Positions 51,205 through 60,380 of a stretch of DNA of 64,000 bases are shown here, piece by piece. Location of the stretch: positions 186,001 to 250,000 of the forward strand of contig NZ_JACORT010000009.1 of assembly GCF_014297465.1 (NCBI RefSeq). The letters run 5' to 3'. Numbering within the stretch: the stretch's first letter is position 1; each line of letters opens with the position of its first letter. The stretch comes from Ramlibacter cellulosilyticus. Its GTDB lineage: Bacteria; Pseudomonadota; Gammaproteobacteria; Burkholderiales; Burkholderiaceae_C. A program made the position numbers and the translations under genes. Under the pieces are notes generated by a model. It did not search any database. It was not told the DNA's origin and saw only the letters and a program-made list of their open reading frames with translations.

Positions 51205-52431
51205 TTGCTGAACCGACTGAGACTGCCGCAGAAACTGGCCCTGCTCGTGGGCCTGATGCTCGCCGCCCTCGTGGCCACCGCCGCCCGTGGCCTCTACCTG
51301 CTGCAGCAGGCGCAGGCGCCGGCCGAAGTCGTGCGTGGCGGCATGGTCGCGGCCGCCGTGCTGGTCGTGGCCATGGCGCTGCTCGGGGTGGTGCTCTCGC
51401 GGTCCATCCAGCTGCACGTGCTGCTGCCGGTGCGCAGCGCCGCGACCTCGCTGCGCCGCATCGCCGACGGCGACCTGGGCACCGAGGTGGAGATCATCGG
51501 CCGGGGCGAGATCTCGAAGATGATGCGCGCGCTGCAGGACATGGTCACGCACCTGCGCGCGCTCGTGGGGGAGGTGGCGGGCTCGGCGCGCACGGTGGCG
51601 GAGACCAGCGCGCAGATCGCCCAGGGCAACCTCGACCTGTCGCAGCGCACCGAGGAGCAGGCCACCACGCTGGAGGAGACCTCCAGCTCCCTGGAGGAGC
51701 TCACGGCGACCGTGGCCCGGAACGCCGACAACGCCCGCCAGGCGGCGCAGCTGGCGGCGGGTGCCTCGGACGTGGCGCGCCGCGGCGGTCAGGTGGTGGG
51801 CGACGTGGTGACCACGATGACCGACATCGCGGACGCCTCGCGCCGCATCGAGGACATCATCGGCGTGATCGACGGCATCGCCTTCCAGACGAACATCCTC
51901 GCGCTGAACGCCGCGGTGGAAGCGGCGCGGGCCGGGGAACAGGGCCGCGGCTTCGCCGTGGTCGCGGCCGAAGTGCGCAACCTGGCGCAGCGCAGCGCCG
52001 TCGCCTCGCGCGAGATCAAGGCGCTGATCACCGACTCCGCCGGCAAGGTGGACGCGGGCTCGCGGCTGGTGGATGCCGCCGGCCGCACGATGCAGGAAAT
52101 GGTGCAGGCGGTGGAACAGGTCACCGGGCTCGTCACCGAGATCGCCGCCGCCAGCCAGCAGCAGAGCGCCGGCATCGCGCAGGTGCACGACGCGATGACG
52201 CAGATGGAACGCGTGGTGCAGCAGAACGCTTCGCTGGTCGAGGAGGCTTCGGCCGCGACGGAATCCATGAAGGACCGCGCGCAGGTGCTCCTGCGCCTCG
52301 TGGCCCGCTTCCGCCTGGGCGACGCGCCCCAGGTGCAAGGCCCCAAGGCGCCCGCCGCGCCGGCCTGGACCGCCACGTCGCCCCTGCCCTTGCTGCCAGC
52401 GGCCCCGGCGGGCCGGTGGCGGGAGTTCTGA
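51205..52431 (+). CDS. Methyl-accepting chemotaxis protein lacking a periplasmic sensor domain
   Basis: A 408-residue chemoreceptor. Two membrane helices (about residues 8-28 and 46-66) are joined by about 20 periplasmic residues, so there is no ligand-binding domain. A HAMP segment and a coiled-coil signalling domain follow, with the tip [21 protein letters not shown] at about residue 222. The C-terminus ends RWREF after a flexible Pro/Ala tail, resembling the CheR/CheB-binding pentapeptide pattern x-W-x-x-F. The start is a TTG at 51205 behind GGAGGAG. It probably senses a cytoplasmic or energy-related signal. Confidence 0.87.
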   Translation: MLNRLRLPQKLALLVGLMLAALVATAARGLYLLQQAQAPAEVVRGGMVAAAVLVVAMALLGVVLSRSIQLHVLLPVRSAATSLRRIADGDLGTEVEIIGRGEISKMMRALQDMVTHLRALVGEVAGSARTVAETSAQIAQGNLDLSQRTEEQATTLEETSSSLEELTATVARNADNARQAAQLAAGASDVARRGGQVVGDVVTTMTDIADASRRIEDIIGVIDGIAFQTNILALNAAVEAARAGEQGRGFAVVAAEVRNLAQRSAVASREIKALITDSAGKVDAGSRLVDAAGRTMQEMVQAVEQVTGLVTEIAAASQQQSAGIAQVHDAMTQMERVVQQNASLVEEASAATESMKDRAQVLLRLVARFRLGDAPQVQGPKAPAAPAWTATSPLPLLPAAPAGRWREF

Positions 52432-52510
52432 GCGGCGGGTTCCCTAACTCAGCCGTGGGCGGTAACATCCCCTGGTCGGCAGGCTGCCGCAAAGCACAGG
52501 AGGAACGGCT

Positions 52511-53128
52511 ATGCCGGTCGTCGTGGTTGCGAATCCGAAGGGCGGCGTGGGAAAGACCACGGTCGCCACCAACATCGCCGGCTACTACGCCGGCCAGGGC
52601 CGGCAGGTCATGCTGGGCGATGCGGACCGCCAGCAGTCCTCCCGGCTGTGGCTGCGCCTGCGGCCCGCGGAGGCCCGGCCGATCGCCAGCTGGGAAGTGG
52701 GCGAGGGCCAGATCGCCAAGCCGCCGAAGGGCACGACGCACGTCGTGCTCGACACGCCGGCCGGCATGCACGGCAAGTGGATGGAAGACACCTTGCGCTC
52801 CGCCGACAAGGTCCTCGTGCCGCTGTCGCCCAGCATCTTCGACATGTACGCGACCCGCGCCTTCCTGGACGAGCTTGCGCACCATCGCAAGGCCGGCCGC
52901 ATGCAGGTGGGCATCGTCGGCACGCGCGTGGACCAGCGCACGATCGCGGCGGACAAGCTGCAGGAGTTCGTGGATGCGCTCGGCCTGCCGGTACTGGGCT
53001 TCCTGCGGCCGACGCAGAACTACGTGCACCTCGCCGCGCGCGGGCTGACCCTCTTCGACCTCGCGCCGGCGAAGGTCGAGCGCGATCTCGAGCAGTGGAA
53101 AGGGATCGCGCGCTGGCTCGACGCCTGA
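52511..53128 (+). CDS. ParA-family ATPase
   Basis: A 205-residue deviant-Walker ATPase. It opens PVVVVANPKGGVGKTTVATN with the two characteristic lysines, and has a late VLDTPAGMHGKWMED and LVPLSPSIFDMYATRAFLDEL. No ParB gene or parS-like site is near, so it is not a plasmid or chromosome partition pair. Its place 79 bases after a chemoreceptor gene, in the same direction, resembles chemotaxis-array ParA proteins (ParC/PpfA type), but this is only inferred from position. Confidence 0.85.
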   Translation: MPVVVVANPKGGVGKTTVATNIAGYYAGQGRQVMLGDADRQQSSRLWLRLRPAEARPIASWEVGEGQIAKPPKGTTHVVLDTPAGMHGKWMEDTLRSADKVLVPLSPSIFDMYATRAFLDELAHHRKAGRMQVGIVGTRVDQRTIAADKLQEFVDALGLPVLGFLRPTQNYVHLAARGLTLFDLAPAKVERDLEQWKGIARWLDA

Positions 53129-53168
53129 GCGACCCTGCAGCGCACCTCCGCGCGCTACATTGCGGAGG

Positions 53169-53624
53169 ATGAGAACCTTCCAGAAGCTCTCCGAGCTCGC
53201 CGCCCTCGTCGGCGAGGAAGTCGCCACCAGCGACTGGATCACCGTGACCCAGCAGCAGGTGGACCAGTTCGCCGAGGCCACCGGCGACCACCAGTGGATC
53301 CACGTCGACGTCGAACGGGCGAAGCAAGGGCCCTTCGGCGCACCCATCGCGCACGGCTTCCTCACCTTGTCGCTGCTGCCCCGCTTCTTCGAATCGTCGC
53401 TCGAAGTGCTGGACACGCGCATGGGCGTGAACTACGGGCTCAACCGCGTGCGCTTCACCGCCCCGGTGCCCGTGGGCAGCCGCCTGCGCGCGCGCATCAA
53501 GCTCCTGGCCTGCGACCCCGTGCCGGAGAGCGGCTGGCAGATGACCTGGAACGTCACCGTGGAACGCGAGGGCAGCGAGAAGCCGGTGTGCGTGGCCGAG
53601 TCGCTGACGCGCCGCTACGCCTGA
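53169..53624 (+). CDS. MaoC-like (R)-specific enoyl-CoA hydratase
   Basis: A 151-residue hot-dog fold protein. FAEATGDHQWIHVDVERA has the catalytic Asp/His of the MaoC hydratase-2 motif, followed by PFGAPIAHGFLTLSLLPRF. It hydrates enoyl-CoA esters in the cytoplasm. The ATG at 53169 follows GGAGG with almost no gap, and a TTG 9 bases upstream is possible, so the start is uncertain. Single-domain MaoC proteins often supply polyhydroxyalkanoate precursors. Confidence 0.85.
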   Translation: MRTFQKLSELAALVGEEVATSDWITVTQQQVDQFAEATGDHQWIHVDVERAKQGPFGAPIAHGFLTLSLLPRFFESSLEVLDTRMGVNYGLNRVRFTAPVPVGSRLRARIKLLACDPVPESGWQMTWNVTVEREGSEKPVCVAESLTRRYA

Positions 53625-53657
53625 GGCATGTGTATCGCGTTACACGCGTCGGCGGGC

Positions 53658-53683
53658 AAAAAAAGGCCCGCGCGAAGCGGGCC
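53658..53683 (-). terminator. Rho-independent terminator for the trmL transcript (minus strand)
   Basis: GGCCCGC and GCGGGCC form a 7-bp stem around GCGAA (53665-53683). On the minus strand it is followed by seven T residues (complement of 53658-53664). It lies about 137 bases beyond the trmL stop. The region 53684-53819 between them shows no recognisable gene. Confidence 0.85.
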
Positions 53684-53819
53684 GTGAAGAAAGGAGTCTG
53701 GGTTGCCTGGCCTGCCCTGATCGGGCCGGTTAGAAGTGAGATGCGGGACAGTGCGAAAGAGTTCAAACTGAGCGGAGTGCAACGGAGTATTGCTTGTGTC
53801 GCGCAGTGCGCACCCAGGC

Positions 53820-54290
53820 TCAGCCGGCCCCGCCGAAGCCCTGCTGTCGCCAGGCTTCGAACACCGTCACGGCCACCGCGTTCGAGAGGTTGAGGCTGCG
53901 CTGGCCCGCGCGCATCGGCAGGCGCAGGCGCTGCGGCGGCGCGAAACTTTCCAGCAGCGGCGCGGGCAAGCCCGCCGTCTCCGAGCCGAACACGAGCCAG
54001 TCACCCGGAGTGAACGCCACGTCGTGCACGCGCCGCGTGGCACGCGTGGTGAGCGCGAACATGTGGCGTGCGTCGGGGGCCTCGTCGCGCAGGAAGGCGT
54101 CCCAGTCCGCGTGCCGCTTCACTTCCGCGTACTCGTGGTAGTCCAGCCCGGCGCGGCGCATGTGCTTGTCGTCCATCGAGAAGCCCAGGGGCTCGATCAG
54201 GTGCAGCGCGCAGCCCGTGTTGGCGGCGAGCCGGATCACGTTGCCGGTGTTGGGCGGGATCTCGGGCGTGACGAGGACGATGCGGAACAT
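53820..54290 (-). CDS. trmL: tRNA (cytidine(34)-2'-O)-methyltransferase
   Basis: A 156-residue SPOUT methyltransferase of normal TrmL length. It opens FRIVLVTPEIPPNTGNVIRLA and has CALHLIEPLGFSMDDKHMRRAGLDY, LVFGSETAGLP and RSLNLSNAVAVTVFEA, the trefoil-knot AdoMet site. It methylates the wobble ribose of tRNA-Leu isoacceptors. It lies downstream of comF on the same strand (12 bases apart) and ends before a clear terminator. Confidence 0.93.
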   Translation of the reverse strand: MFRIVLVTPEIPPNTGNVIRLAANTGCALHLIEPLGFSMDDKHMRRAGLDYHEYAEVKRHADWDAFLRDEAPDARHMFALTTRATRRVHDVAFTPGDWLVFGSETAGLPAPLLESFAPPQRLRLPMRAGQRSLNLSNAVAVTVFEAWRQQGFGGAG

Positions 54291-54302
54291 GGGGCGGGAT
54301 TG

Positions 54303-55004
54303 TCAGTCCTCCGCGGTGCGCGCAAGCACGACCGCAGCCACGCGCGCCGCTCCCGCCTGCCGCAGCGCGGCCGCCGCGGCATGCAGCGAGGCCCCGCTGG
54401 TCATCACGTCGTCGACCAGCACGAGCGCCCGGCCCTTCACCTCCGCGGCGCGCAGCGGCTCCACGCCGAACGCGTCGCGCACGTTCGCGCTGCGCGCCTT
54501 GCGATCGAGCGCGGCCTGCGAGCCGGTCTCGCGCAGGCGCAGGAGCAGTTGCGACTCGGTCTTGTCCCGCGCGAGTGCACGGGCCAGCAGCAGGGCCTGG
54601 TTGAAGCCGCGTTCCGCAAGCCGGCGCGGCGCGAGCGGGACGGGCAGGACCAGGTCGGCACGCGCCAGTTCCTCGCGCACGCCCGGCACGGCGGCCATGC
54701 GCTCGGCGAGCGCCGCGGCCCAGCCCGGCTCGCCGCCGAACTTGAAGCGCGCTACCAGCCCCGACCAGGGATACGCATAGGCCACCGCCGCGTAGCAGGC
54801 GTCCAGCGGCGGCGGCTCGCGCAGGCAGGCACCGCAGGTCGCCACGCCCTCCGGCAAGGGCAGCGCGCAGGTGCCGCAACGGTGCCGGGGCGCCGCGAAG
54901 CCGGCGACGCAGGCGTCGCACAAGGCGCGCGCCGGCCAGGCGCCGCACACGGCGCAGCGGCTCGGCAGGTCTTTCGTCCAGCGCTGCAGCCAGGCGTTGC
55001 GCAT
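54303..55004 (-). CDS. comF: ComF-family phosphoribosyltransferase-like protein
   Basis: A 233-residue ComF protein. The N-terminal zinc-binding cysteines are CAVCGAWPARALCDAC, CGTC and CGAC. The phosphoribosyltransferase PRPP motif is VLVDDVMTSGAS. Members help DNA uptake during natural competence. The start at 55004 is used here. An ATG at 55034 would overlap the divergent bioC start. Only 28 bases separate the two divergent start codons. Confidence 0.88.
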   Translation of the reverse strand: MRNAWLQRWTKDLPSRCAVCGAWPARALCDACVAGFAAPRHRCGTCALPLPEGVATCGACLREPPPLDACYAAVAYAYPWSGLVARFKFGGEPGWAAALAERMAAVPGVREELARADLVLPVPLAPRRLAERGFNQALLLARALARDKTESQLLLRLRETGSQAALDRKARSANVRDAFGVEPLRAAEVKGRALVLVDDVMTSGASLHAAAAALRQAGAARVAAVVLARTAED

Positions 55005-55032
55005 CGCCTCAATATACTTGCCAGCCCCGTCC

Positions 55033-55920
55033 ATGCCATCCGAGCGTCCCCCCACCATCGACCCCACCGCCGCCGCGCGCTGGGAGCACGCCGCGCCCGC
55101 GGCCAGTCCCTGGCTGCACGAGGAAGTGGGCCGGCGCATGGAAGAACGCCTGGAATGGATCAAGCGCGCGCCCGGCGCCTGGGCCGACTGGGAGCCCGTC
55201 CGCGGCGGCCTGCAGGCGCACCAGCGCGTCGTGCAGCGCTACCCGCAGGCGCGCGTGCACGTGGTGGAGCCGCAGCCGGCGCGCGCGGCGGTCGCCCGCG
55301 AGAAGCTGGCCGGCGCCTGGTGGAAGCGCCTTGCCGGCGCGGGCAAGGTCGACTTCGGCCCCGTGGCGCCCGGCAGCATGCAGATGGTGTGGTCCAACAT
55401 GCAACTGCACACCAGCGCGGACCCGCAGGCGGTGATGAAGCAGTGGCACGAGGCCCTGGCCGTGGACGGCTTCCTGATGTTCTCCTGCCTCGGCCCGGAC
55501 ACCTTGCGCGAGCTGCGGGCCCTCTATGCCGACCTCGGCTGGCCGCCGCCCGGGCACGAGTTCACCGACATGCACGACTGGGGCGACATGCTCGTGCACG
55601 GCGGCTTCGCCGAGCCGGTCATGGACATGGAGCGCATCCAGCTCGCCTTCGCCACGCCCGAGCGGCTGCTCGCGGAGCTGCGCGAACTCGGCGCCAACCT
55701 GCACCCGGGGCGCTTCCCGGCCCTGCGCGGGCGCGGGTGGCACGCGCGGCTGCTGCAGGAGATGGACCGCCGCCTGCGCGGGCCGGACGGGCAGATCACG
55801 CTCACGTTCGAGGTCGTCTACGGCCACGCGCTCAAGCCCGCGCCCCGCGCGAAGGTCGGCGAGCGTACTTCCGTGTCGGTCGACGACATGCGTTCCATGC
55901 TGCGCGGCGGCCGCACCTAG
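55033..55920 (+). CDS. bioC: BioC-like methyltransferase (putative malonyl-ACP O-methyltransferase)
   Basis: A 295-residue protein similar in style to BioC of Burkholderiales. It includes WEPVRGGLQAHQRVVQRYP, MVWSNMQLHTSADPQAVMKQ, FSCLGPDTLRELRALY and MHDWGDMLVHGGFAEPVMDMER. The S-adenosylmethionine motif I, normally E/DxGxGxG, is not visible and only RGG remains, so AdoMet binding may be altered. The gene would start biotin synthesis by methylating malonyl-ACP. The ATG at 55033 lies close to a TATACT sequence at 55013. Confidence 0.72.
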   Translation: MPSERPPTIDPTAAARWEHAAPAASPWLHEEVGRRMEERLEWIKRAPGAWADWEPVRGGLQAHQRVVQRYPQARVHVVEPQPARAAVAREKLAGAWWKRLAGAGKVDFGPVAPGSMQMVWSNMQLHTSADPQAVMKQWHEALAVDGFLMFSCLGPDTLRELRALYADLGWPPPGHEFTDMHDWGDMLVHGGFAEPVMDMERIQLAFATPERLLAELRELGANLHPGRFPALRGRGWHARLLQEMDRRLRGPDGQITLTFEVVYGHALKPAPRAKVGERTSVSVDDMRSMLRGGRT

Positions 55921-55931
55921 CGGGGCGCTCC

Positions 55932-55975
55932 TCGCTTGCGCGGGGTCAATCCGCAACACCGCGTCGCTTGCGCGG
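55932..55975. repeat. Direct repeat TCGCTTGCGCGG (two copies) before the DUF2244 gene
   Basis: TCGCTTGCGCGG occurs at 55932-55943 and 55964-55975, 32 bases apart, each followed within a few bases by TCAA. The downstream region contains TACAAT (56019-56024). It could be a regulatory site for the cox cluster, which is only a suggestion. Confidence 0.4.
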
Positions 55976-56050
55976 CATCAAGCCCGGCCGCCCCGGAAAG
56001 TGGCAGGTTGCACGCGGCTACAATGCGCGGTTGATTTACGTGTGTAGGCC

Positions 56051-56527
56051 GTGTCGTACCCTGCCTTCCGCTTCGCCACCGTCCGGGGCCAGGCCATCCA
56101 CTGGTTCCTGGGGCGCAACTGCTCGGTGAAGCCCGCCCAGCTGGGCTGGCTGTACCTCTCGCTGTGCCTGGTGACGCTCGGGATCGGAACCTTCCTGTGG
56201 TTCCAGGGCGCGGTGCTGGTCCTCCCCTTCGCGTGGCTCGAGCTCGCGGCGGTGGGCGTGGCCTTCCTGGCCTATGCGCGGCATGCGGCCGACCGGGAGC
56301 ACATCTCGCTTTCCGGGCGGCGGCTGGTGGTGGAGACGGAGAACGCCGGGCGCGTGGAGCGGGCGGAATTCAACCGTGACTGGGTCCGCGTGGAGCCGGC
56401 GGTGGACGACCGATCGCTGATCGAGGTGTCCGGGCAGGGACGGCGCGTGAGCGTCGGACGGCATCTCCGGCCGGAGTTGCGGCCGGTGCTGGCGCGGGAG
56501 ATCCGCAGGGCCCTGCGCGAGGCTTGA
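56051..56527 (+). CDS. DUF2244 membrane protein
   Basis: A 158-residue protein with two membrane helices (LGWLYLSLCLVTLGIGTFLW and VLVLPFAWLELAAVGVAFLA) and a polar C-terminal half with HISLSGRRLVVET. DUF2244 proteins typically lie just upstream of cytochrome c oxidase genes, as here, and may assist oxidase assembly. The start is a GTG at 56051. The coxB gene follows 54 bases later. Confidence 0.85.
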   Translation: MSYPAFRFATVRGQAIHWFLGRNCSVKPAQLGWLYLSLCLVTLGIGTFLWFQGAVLVLPFAWLELAAVGVAFLAYARHAADREHISLSGRRLVVETENAGRVERAEFNRDWVRVEPAVDDRSLIEVSGQGRRVSVGRHLRPELRPVLAREIRRALREA

Positions 56528-56581
56528 GCGCACCGGAGGCTGCGGGGGACGGTTTTTTGAAGGCTTGAGGCTGAAAACGAT

Positions 56582-57742
56582 ATGAAGAGTATTTCGAAGA
56601 TCGCGGCGCTGCTTTCGCTGGCGGGTGCCCTGGCCGGCACGGCCCATGCCGTGGAGGACCTGCCGGGCGGCCCGGCGGTTCGCCAGCTCAACCTGCACGC
56701 CGCGGCCACGCGCATCGCCGTGGAACAGTCCTGGCTGCACTGGTTCATGCTGATCACCTGCATCGTGATCTTCATCGCCGTGTTCGCGGTGATGTTCTAT
56801 TCCATCTGGAAGCACCGCAAGTCCGTCGGCCACAAGCCCGCGAACTTCCACGAGTCGGTGACGGTGGAAGTGATCTGGACGATCATCCCCTTCATCATCG
56901 TGATCCTGATGGCGCTGCCGGCCACCAAGGTGCTGGTCGCCTCCAAGGACACCTCCAACGCCGACGTGACCATCAAGGCCACCGGCTACCAGTGGAAGTG
57001 GGGCTACGACTACCTGAGCGGCGACGCGCAGGGCGTGAGCTTCCTGTCCACGCTGCTGCCTTCGCACCGCGAGATGTCCAACGACGGCGCCAAGGCCGCG
57101 GACATCCCCAGCAACTACCTGCTGGCCGTGGACAACCCGCTGGTGGTGCCGGTCAACAAGAAGGTGCGCATCATCACGACGGCCAACGACGTGATCCACG
57201 CCTGGGGCGTGCCCGCCTTCGGCGTGAAGCAGGACGCCATCCCCGGCTTCGTGCGCGACACCTGGTTCCGCAGCGAGAAGGTCGGCGACTTCTACGGCCA
57301 GTGCTACGAGCTGTGCGGCAAGGAGCACGCGTACATGCCGATCCACGTGAAGGTGGTGTCGCAGGAACAGTTCGCCGCCTGGGCGACCGAGCAGAAGAAG
57401 ATCATGGCCGCCAAGGCCGACGATCCGGCCAAGGTCTGGACGATGACCGACATCGTCGCCCGCGGCGAGAAGGTCTACGCCGCCAACTGCGCCGCCTGCC
57501 ACCAGGCCAACGGCAAGGGCGCCGGCCCCATCCTCCCGCTCGACGGCTCGCCCGTGGTGCTGGACGCCGACAAGACCAAGCAGATCCACATCGTGCTGAA
57601 CGGCCGTGCCGCCATGCCGCCGTGGAAGCAGCTGAGCGACACCGACCTCGCGGCGGTCATCAGCTACACCAAGAACGCCTGGGGCAACAAGACCGGCCAG
57701 ATCGTGCAGCCCGCCGAAGTGCTGGCGCAGCGCGGCAAGTGA
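56582..57742 (+). CDS. ctaC: Cytochrome c oxidase subunit II with fused cytochrome c domain
   Basis: A 386-residue subunit of the caa3-type layout. It has a signal peptide, two membrane helices (LHWFMLITCIVIFIAVFAVM and IWTIIPFIIVILMALPATKV) and a cupredoxin domain. The CuA ligands are His206 (VIHAWG), Cys241 and Cys245 (CYELCGKEH), His249 and Met252. A C-terminal c-type haem domain has CAACH with Cys303, Cys306 and His307, and a later AAMPPW. It receives electrons from cytochrome c and passes them to subunit I. Confidence 0.95.
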   Translation: MKSISKIAALLSLAGALAGTAHAVEDLPGGPAVRQLNLHAAATRIAVEQSWLHWFMLITCIVIFIAVFAVMFYSIWKHRKSVGHKPANFHESVTVEVIWTIIPFIIVILMALPATKVLVASKDTSNADVTIKATGYQWKWGYDYLSGDAQGVSFLSTLLPSHREMSNDGAKAADIPSNYLLAVDNPLVVPVNKKVRIITTANDVIHAWGVPAFGVKQDAIPGFVRDTWFRSEKVGDFYGQCYELCGKEHAYMPIHVKVVSQEQFAAWATEQKKIMAAKADDPAKVWTMTDIVARGEKVYAANCAACHQANGKGAGPILPLDGSPVVLDADKTKQIHIVLNGRAAMPPWKQLSDTDLAAVISYTKNAWGNKTGQIVQPAEVLAQRGK

Positions 57743-57773
57743 TCATCGGGCAGAGGAATAGAGGAAACCATCC

Positions 57774-59450
57774 ATGAGCGCAGTTCTGGACCCCCACGGC
57801 CACGTCCACGGCCACGATGACCACCACGACCACGCCCCGACCGGCTGGCGCCGCTGGGTCTACGCGACCAACCACAAGGACATCGGGACGCTGTACCTGC
57901 TGTTCTCCTTCTTCATGCTGATGTTCGGCGGCCTGCTGGCCCTGGGCATCCGCGCGGAGCTGTTCCAGCCCGGCCTGCAGCTGGTGAACCCCGAGCTGTT
58001 CAACCAGTTCACCACCATGCACGGCCTGATCATGGTGTTCGGCGCGATCATGCCGGCGTTCGTGGGCTTCGCGAACTGGATGATCCCGCTGCAGATCGGC
58101 GCGCCCGACATGGCGTTCGCCCGCATGAACAACTTCAGCTTCTGGCTGATGGTGCCCGCGGGCATCATGCTGGTGGGCTCGTTCTTCATGCCCGGCGGCG
58201 CGCCCGCCGCCGGCTGGACGCTGTACGCGCCGCTGACGCTGCAGATGGGCCCCTCGATGGACGCCGGCATCTTCGCGATGCACATCCTGGGCGCCTCGTC
58301 GATCATGGGCTCGATCAACATCATCGTGACCATCCTCAACATGCGCGCCCCCGGCATGACGCTGATGAAGATGCCGATGTTCGCCTGGACCTGGCTGATC
58401 ACGGCCTACCTGCTGATCGCCGTGATGCCCGTGCTGGCCGGCGCGATCACCATGACGCTGACCGACCGCCACTTCGGCACGACGTTCTTCAACCCCGCCG
58501 GCGGCGGCGACCCGGTGATGTACCAGCACATCTTCTGGTTCTTCGGCCACCCCGAGGTCTACATCATGATCCTGCCGGCCTTCGGCATCATCAGCCAGGT
58601 CGTGCCCGCGTTCGCCCGCAAGCGCCTGTTCGGCTACGCCTCCATGGTGTACGCGACGAGCTCCATCGCCATCCTGTCGTTCATCGTGTGGGCGCACCAC
58701 ATGTTCACGACCGGCATGCCGGTGACCGGCCAGCTGTTCTTCATGTACGCGACGATGCTGATCGCGGTGCCGACGGCCGTGAAGATCTTCAACTGGATCG
58801 CGACCATGTGGCAGGGCTCGATGACCTTCGAGACGCCCATGCTGTTCGCCTGCGGCTTCATCTTCGTGTTCACCATCGGCGGCTTCACCGGCCTGATCCT
58901 GGCCATGGCGCCGATCGACCTGCTGCTGCAGGACACCTACTATGTCGTGGCGCACTTCCACTACGTGCTGGTGGCCGGCTCGCTGTTCGCGCTGTTCTCC
59001 GGCGTGTACTACTGGATCCCGAAGTGGACCGGCGTGATGTACAACGAGTCGCGCGGCAAGATCCACTTCTGGTGGTCGCTGATCTCGTTCAACGTCACCT
59101 TCTTCCCGATGCACTTCCTGGGCCTGGCCGGCATGCCCCGCCGCTATGCCGACTACCCGATGCAGTTCGCCGACTTCAACGCCGTGGCGTCGATCGGTGC
59201 CTTCTTCTTCGGCTTCGCCCAGGTGTACTTCTTCTTCTTCGTCGTGCTGCCCTGCATGCGCGGCCAGGGTGCGGCTGCCCCGCAGCGTCCCTGGAACGAC
59301 CCGGACGGCAAGGGCGCCGAAGGCCTGGAGTGGGAAGTGCCGTCGCCGGCGCCCTTCCACACGTTCGAAGTGCCCCCGAAGCTGGACCCGACGGCCACCC
59401 GCGTCCTGGACGCGCGCGTGCAGCCCGAGAACGCGGCCGGCGCCCATTGA
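57774..59450 (+). CDS. ctaD: Cytochrome c oxidase subunit I
   Basis: A 558-residue haem-copper oxidase with about twelve membrane helices. The D-channel and active-site loop shows [17 protein letters not shown] with His258, Glu260 and Tyr262 (the His-Tyr crosslink pair). HH ligands appear in [11 protein letters not shown], and the later [18 protein letters not shown] carries the haem a/a3 histidines. The N-terminus is rich in His ([13 protein letters not shown]), which is common in this family. It reduces O2 and pumps protons. Confidence 0.96.
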   Translation: MSAVLDPHGHVHGHDDHHDHAPTGWRRWVYATNHKDIGTLYLLFSFFMLMFGGLLALGIRAELFQPGLQLVNPELFNQFTTMHGLIMVFGAIMPAFVGFANWMIPLQIGAPDMAFARMNNFSFWLMVPAGIMLVGSFFMPGGAPAAGWTLYAPLTLQMGPSMDAGIFAMHILGASSIMGSINIIVTILNMRAPGMTLMKMPMFAWTWLITAYLLIAVMPVLAGAITMTLTDRHFGTTFFNPAGGGDPVMYQHIFWFFGHPEVYIMILPAFGIISQVVPAFARKRLFGYASMVYATSSIAILSFIVWAHHMFTTGMPVTGQLFFMYATMLIAVPTAVKIFNWIATMWQGSMTFETPMLFACGFIFVFTIGGFTGLILAMAPIDLLLQDTYYVVAHFHYVLVAGSLFALFSGVYYWIPKWTGVMYNESRGKIHFWWSLISFNVTFFPMHFLGLAGMPRRYADYPMQFADFNAVASIGAFFFGFAQVYFFFFVVLPCMRGQGAAAPQRPWNDPDGKGAEGLEWEVPSPAPFHTFEVPPKLDPTATRVLDARVQPENAAGAH

Positions 59451-59461
59451 AGACCGCCGCC

Positions 59462-59575
59462 ATGGCCGACGAAGAACAGCGGAAGAAGAACCTGCGGCTC
59501 GCGCTGATCCTGGCGTCGATCGCGCTGGTCTTCTTCCTCGGCTTCGTCGGCAAGATGTTCCTGCTGGGGAGATAG
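59462..59575 (+). CDS. Cytochrome oxidase small assembly protein
   Basis: A 37-residue single-helix protein (LRLALILASIALVFFLGFVG) preceded by a polar ADEEQRKKN. Its place between ctaD and ctaG matches the small assembly proteins found there in Betaproteobacteria. The ATG at 59462 is used. A TTG at 59447 overlapping the ctaD stop would add five residues. Confidence 0.75.
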   Translation: MADEEQRKKNLRLALILASIALVFFLGFVGKMFLLGR

Positions 59576-59579
59576 CAAC

Positions 59580-60167
59580 GTGGCGCGCGGCGCGGAAAAC
59601 CGGAAGATGCTGGGCAAGCTGGCCGTCGTGGCGGCCGGCATGTTCACCTTCGGCTATGCGCTGATCCCGATCTACAAGCACATCTGCGAGCTCACCGGCA
59701 TCAACATCCTGGCGCTGGGCGAGAAGCAGGTGCCGGGCGGCTCCACGGCGACGGGCAACAGCCAGGTCGATACGAGCCGCACGGTCACGGTGGAGTTCGA
59801 CGCCAATGCCCGCGGGCCGTGGCGCTTCCATCCCGAGAAGGCTTCGCTGCAGGTGCACCCGGGCCAGCTCGCGACGGTGATGTACGAGTTCGAGAACGTG
59901 CAGGACCGCACGATGGCGGCGCAGGCGATCCCGAGCTACGCGCCGCGCCAGGCCGGTCCGCACTTCAACAAGCTCGAGTGCTTCTGCTTCAACCAGTACA
60001 CCCTCGCGCCGGGCGAGAAGAAGCAGTGGCCGGTCGCCTTCGTGATCGACCCGAAGCTGCCGAAGGACGTGACGACGATCACGCTGTCGTACACCTTCTT
60101 CGAGGTGGGCAGCAAGACGCCGCCGGCGCCCACGGCCAAGGCCCCTTCGCAGGAGGTGGGCGGTTGA
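59580..60167 (+). CDS. ctaG: Cytochrome c oxidase assembly protein CtaG (Cox11)
   Basis: A 195-residue copper chaperone for CuB. It has an N-terminal membrane helix (LGKLAVVAAGMFTFGYALIP) and a periplasmic immunoglobulin-like domain. The copper site is the CFCF motif (Cys134, Cys136) in KLECFCFNQYTL. The start is a GTG at 59580 just after the small assembly gene. It inserts copper into subunit I. Confidence 0.93.
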   Translation: MARGAENRKMLGKLAVVAAGMFTFGYALIPIYKHICELTGINILALGEKQVPGGSTATGNSQVDTSRTVTVEFDANARGPWRFHPEKASLQVHPGQLATVMYEFENVQDRTMAAQAIPSYAPRQAGPHFNKLECFCFNQYTLAPGEKKQWPVAFVIDPKLPKDVTTITLSYTFFEVGSKTPPAPTAKAPSQEVGG

Positions 60168-60340
60168 GGCTGCTGCACACGTTCAAGGCGGTCTTGTGGG
60201 CCTTCTTCGGCGTCCGCAAGCGCAGTGGATATGAAGAGGACCTGGGCAAGCTCAGCCCCTTCGCCATCATCGGGGTGGCGCTGGTGCTGGTGCTGCTGTT
60301 CATCGGCGGGCTGATCGCCCTGGTGAACTGGGTCGTCTGA
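60164..60340 (+). CDS. DUF2970 small membrane protein
   Basis: A 58-residue protein with KAVLWAFFGVRKRSGYEEDL followed by one membrane helix (PFAIIGVALVLVLLFIGGLI). DUF2970 proteins sit at this place in betaproteobacterial cox operons. The start is a TTG at 60164 that overlaps the ctaG stop, with AGGAGG 7 bases upstream. Its role is unknown, but it probably assists the oxidase. Confidence 0.8.
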   Translation: MRLLHTFKAVLWAFFGVRKRSGYEEDLGKLSPFAIIGVALVLVLLFIGGLIALVNWVV

Positions 60341-60380
60341 ACAGGATTGAAAAAGAGAGACTGAGGATTCAGGAGTCAAG

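Noticed and set aside
52511..53128. Plasmid partition locus
   Set aside because: There is only a ParA-type gene, with no ParB, no parS-like iterons and no replication gene nearby.
56000..56024. Sigma54 promoter (TGGCA...TTGCA) before the DUF2244 gene
   Set aside because: The GG and GC elements are only 6 bases apart instead of 10.
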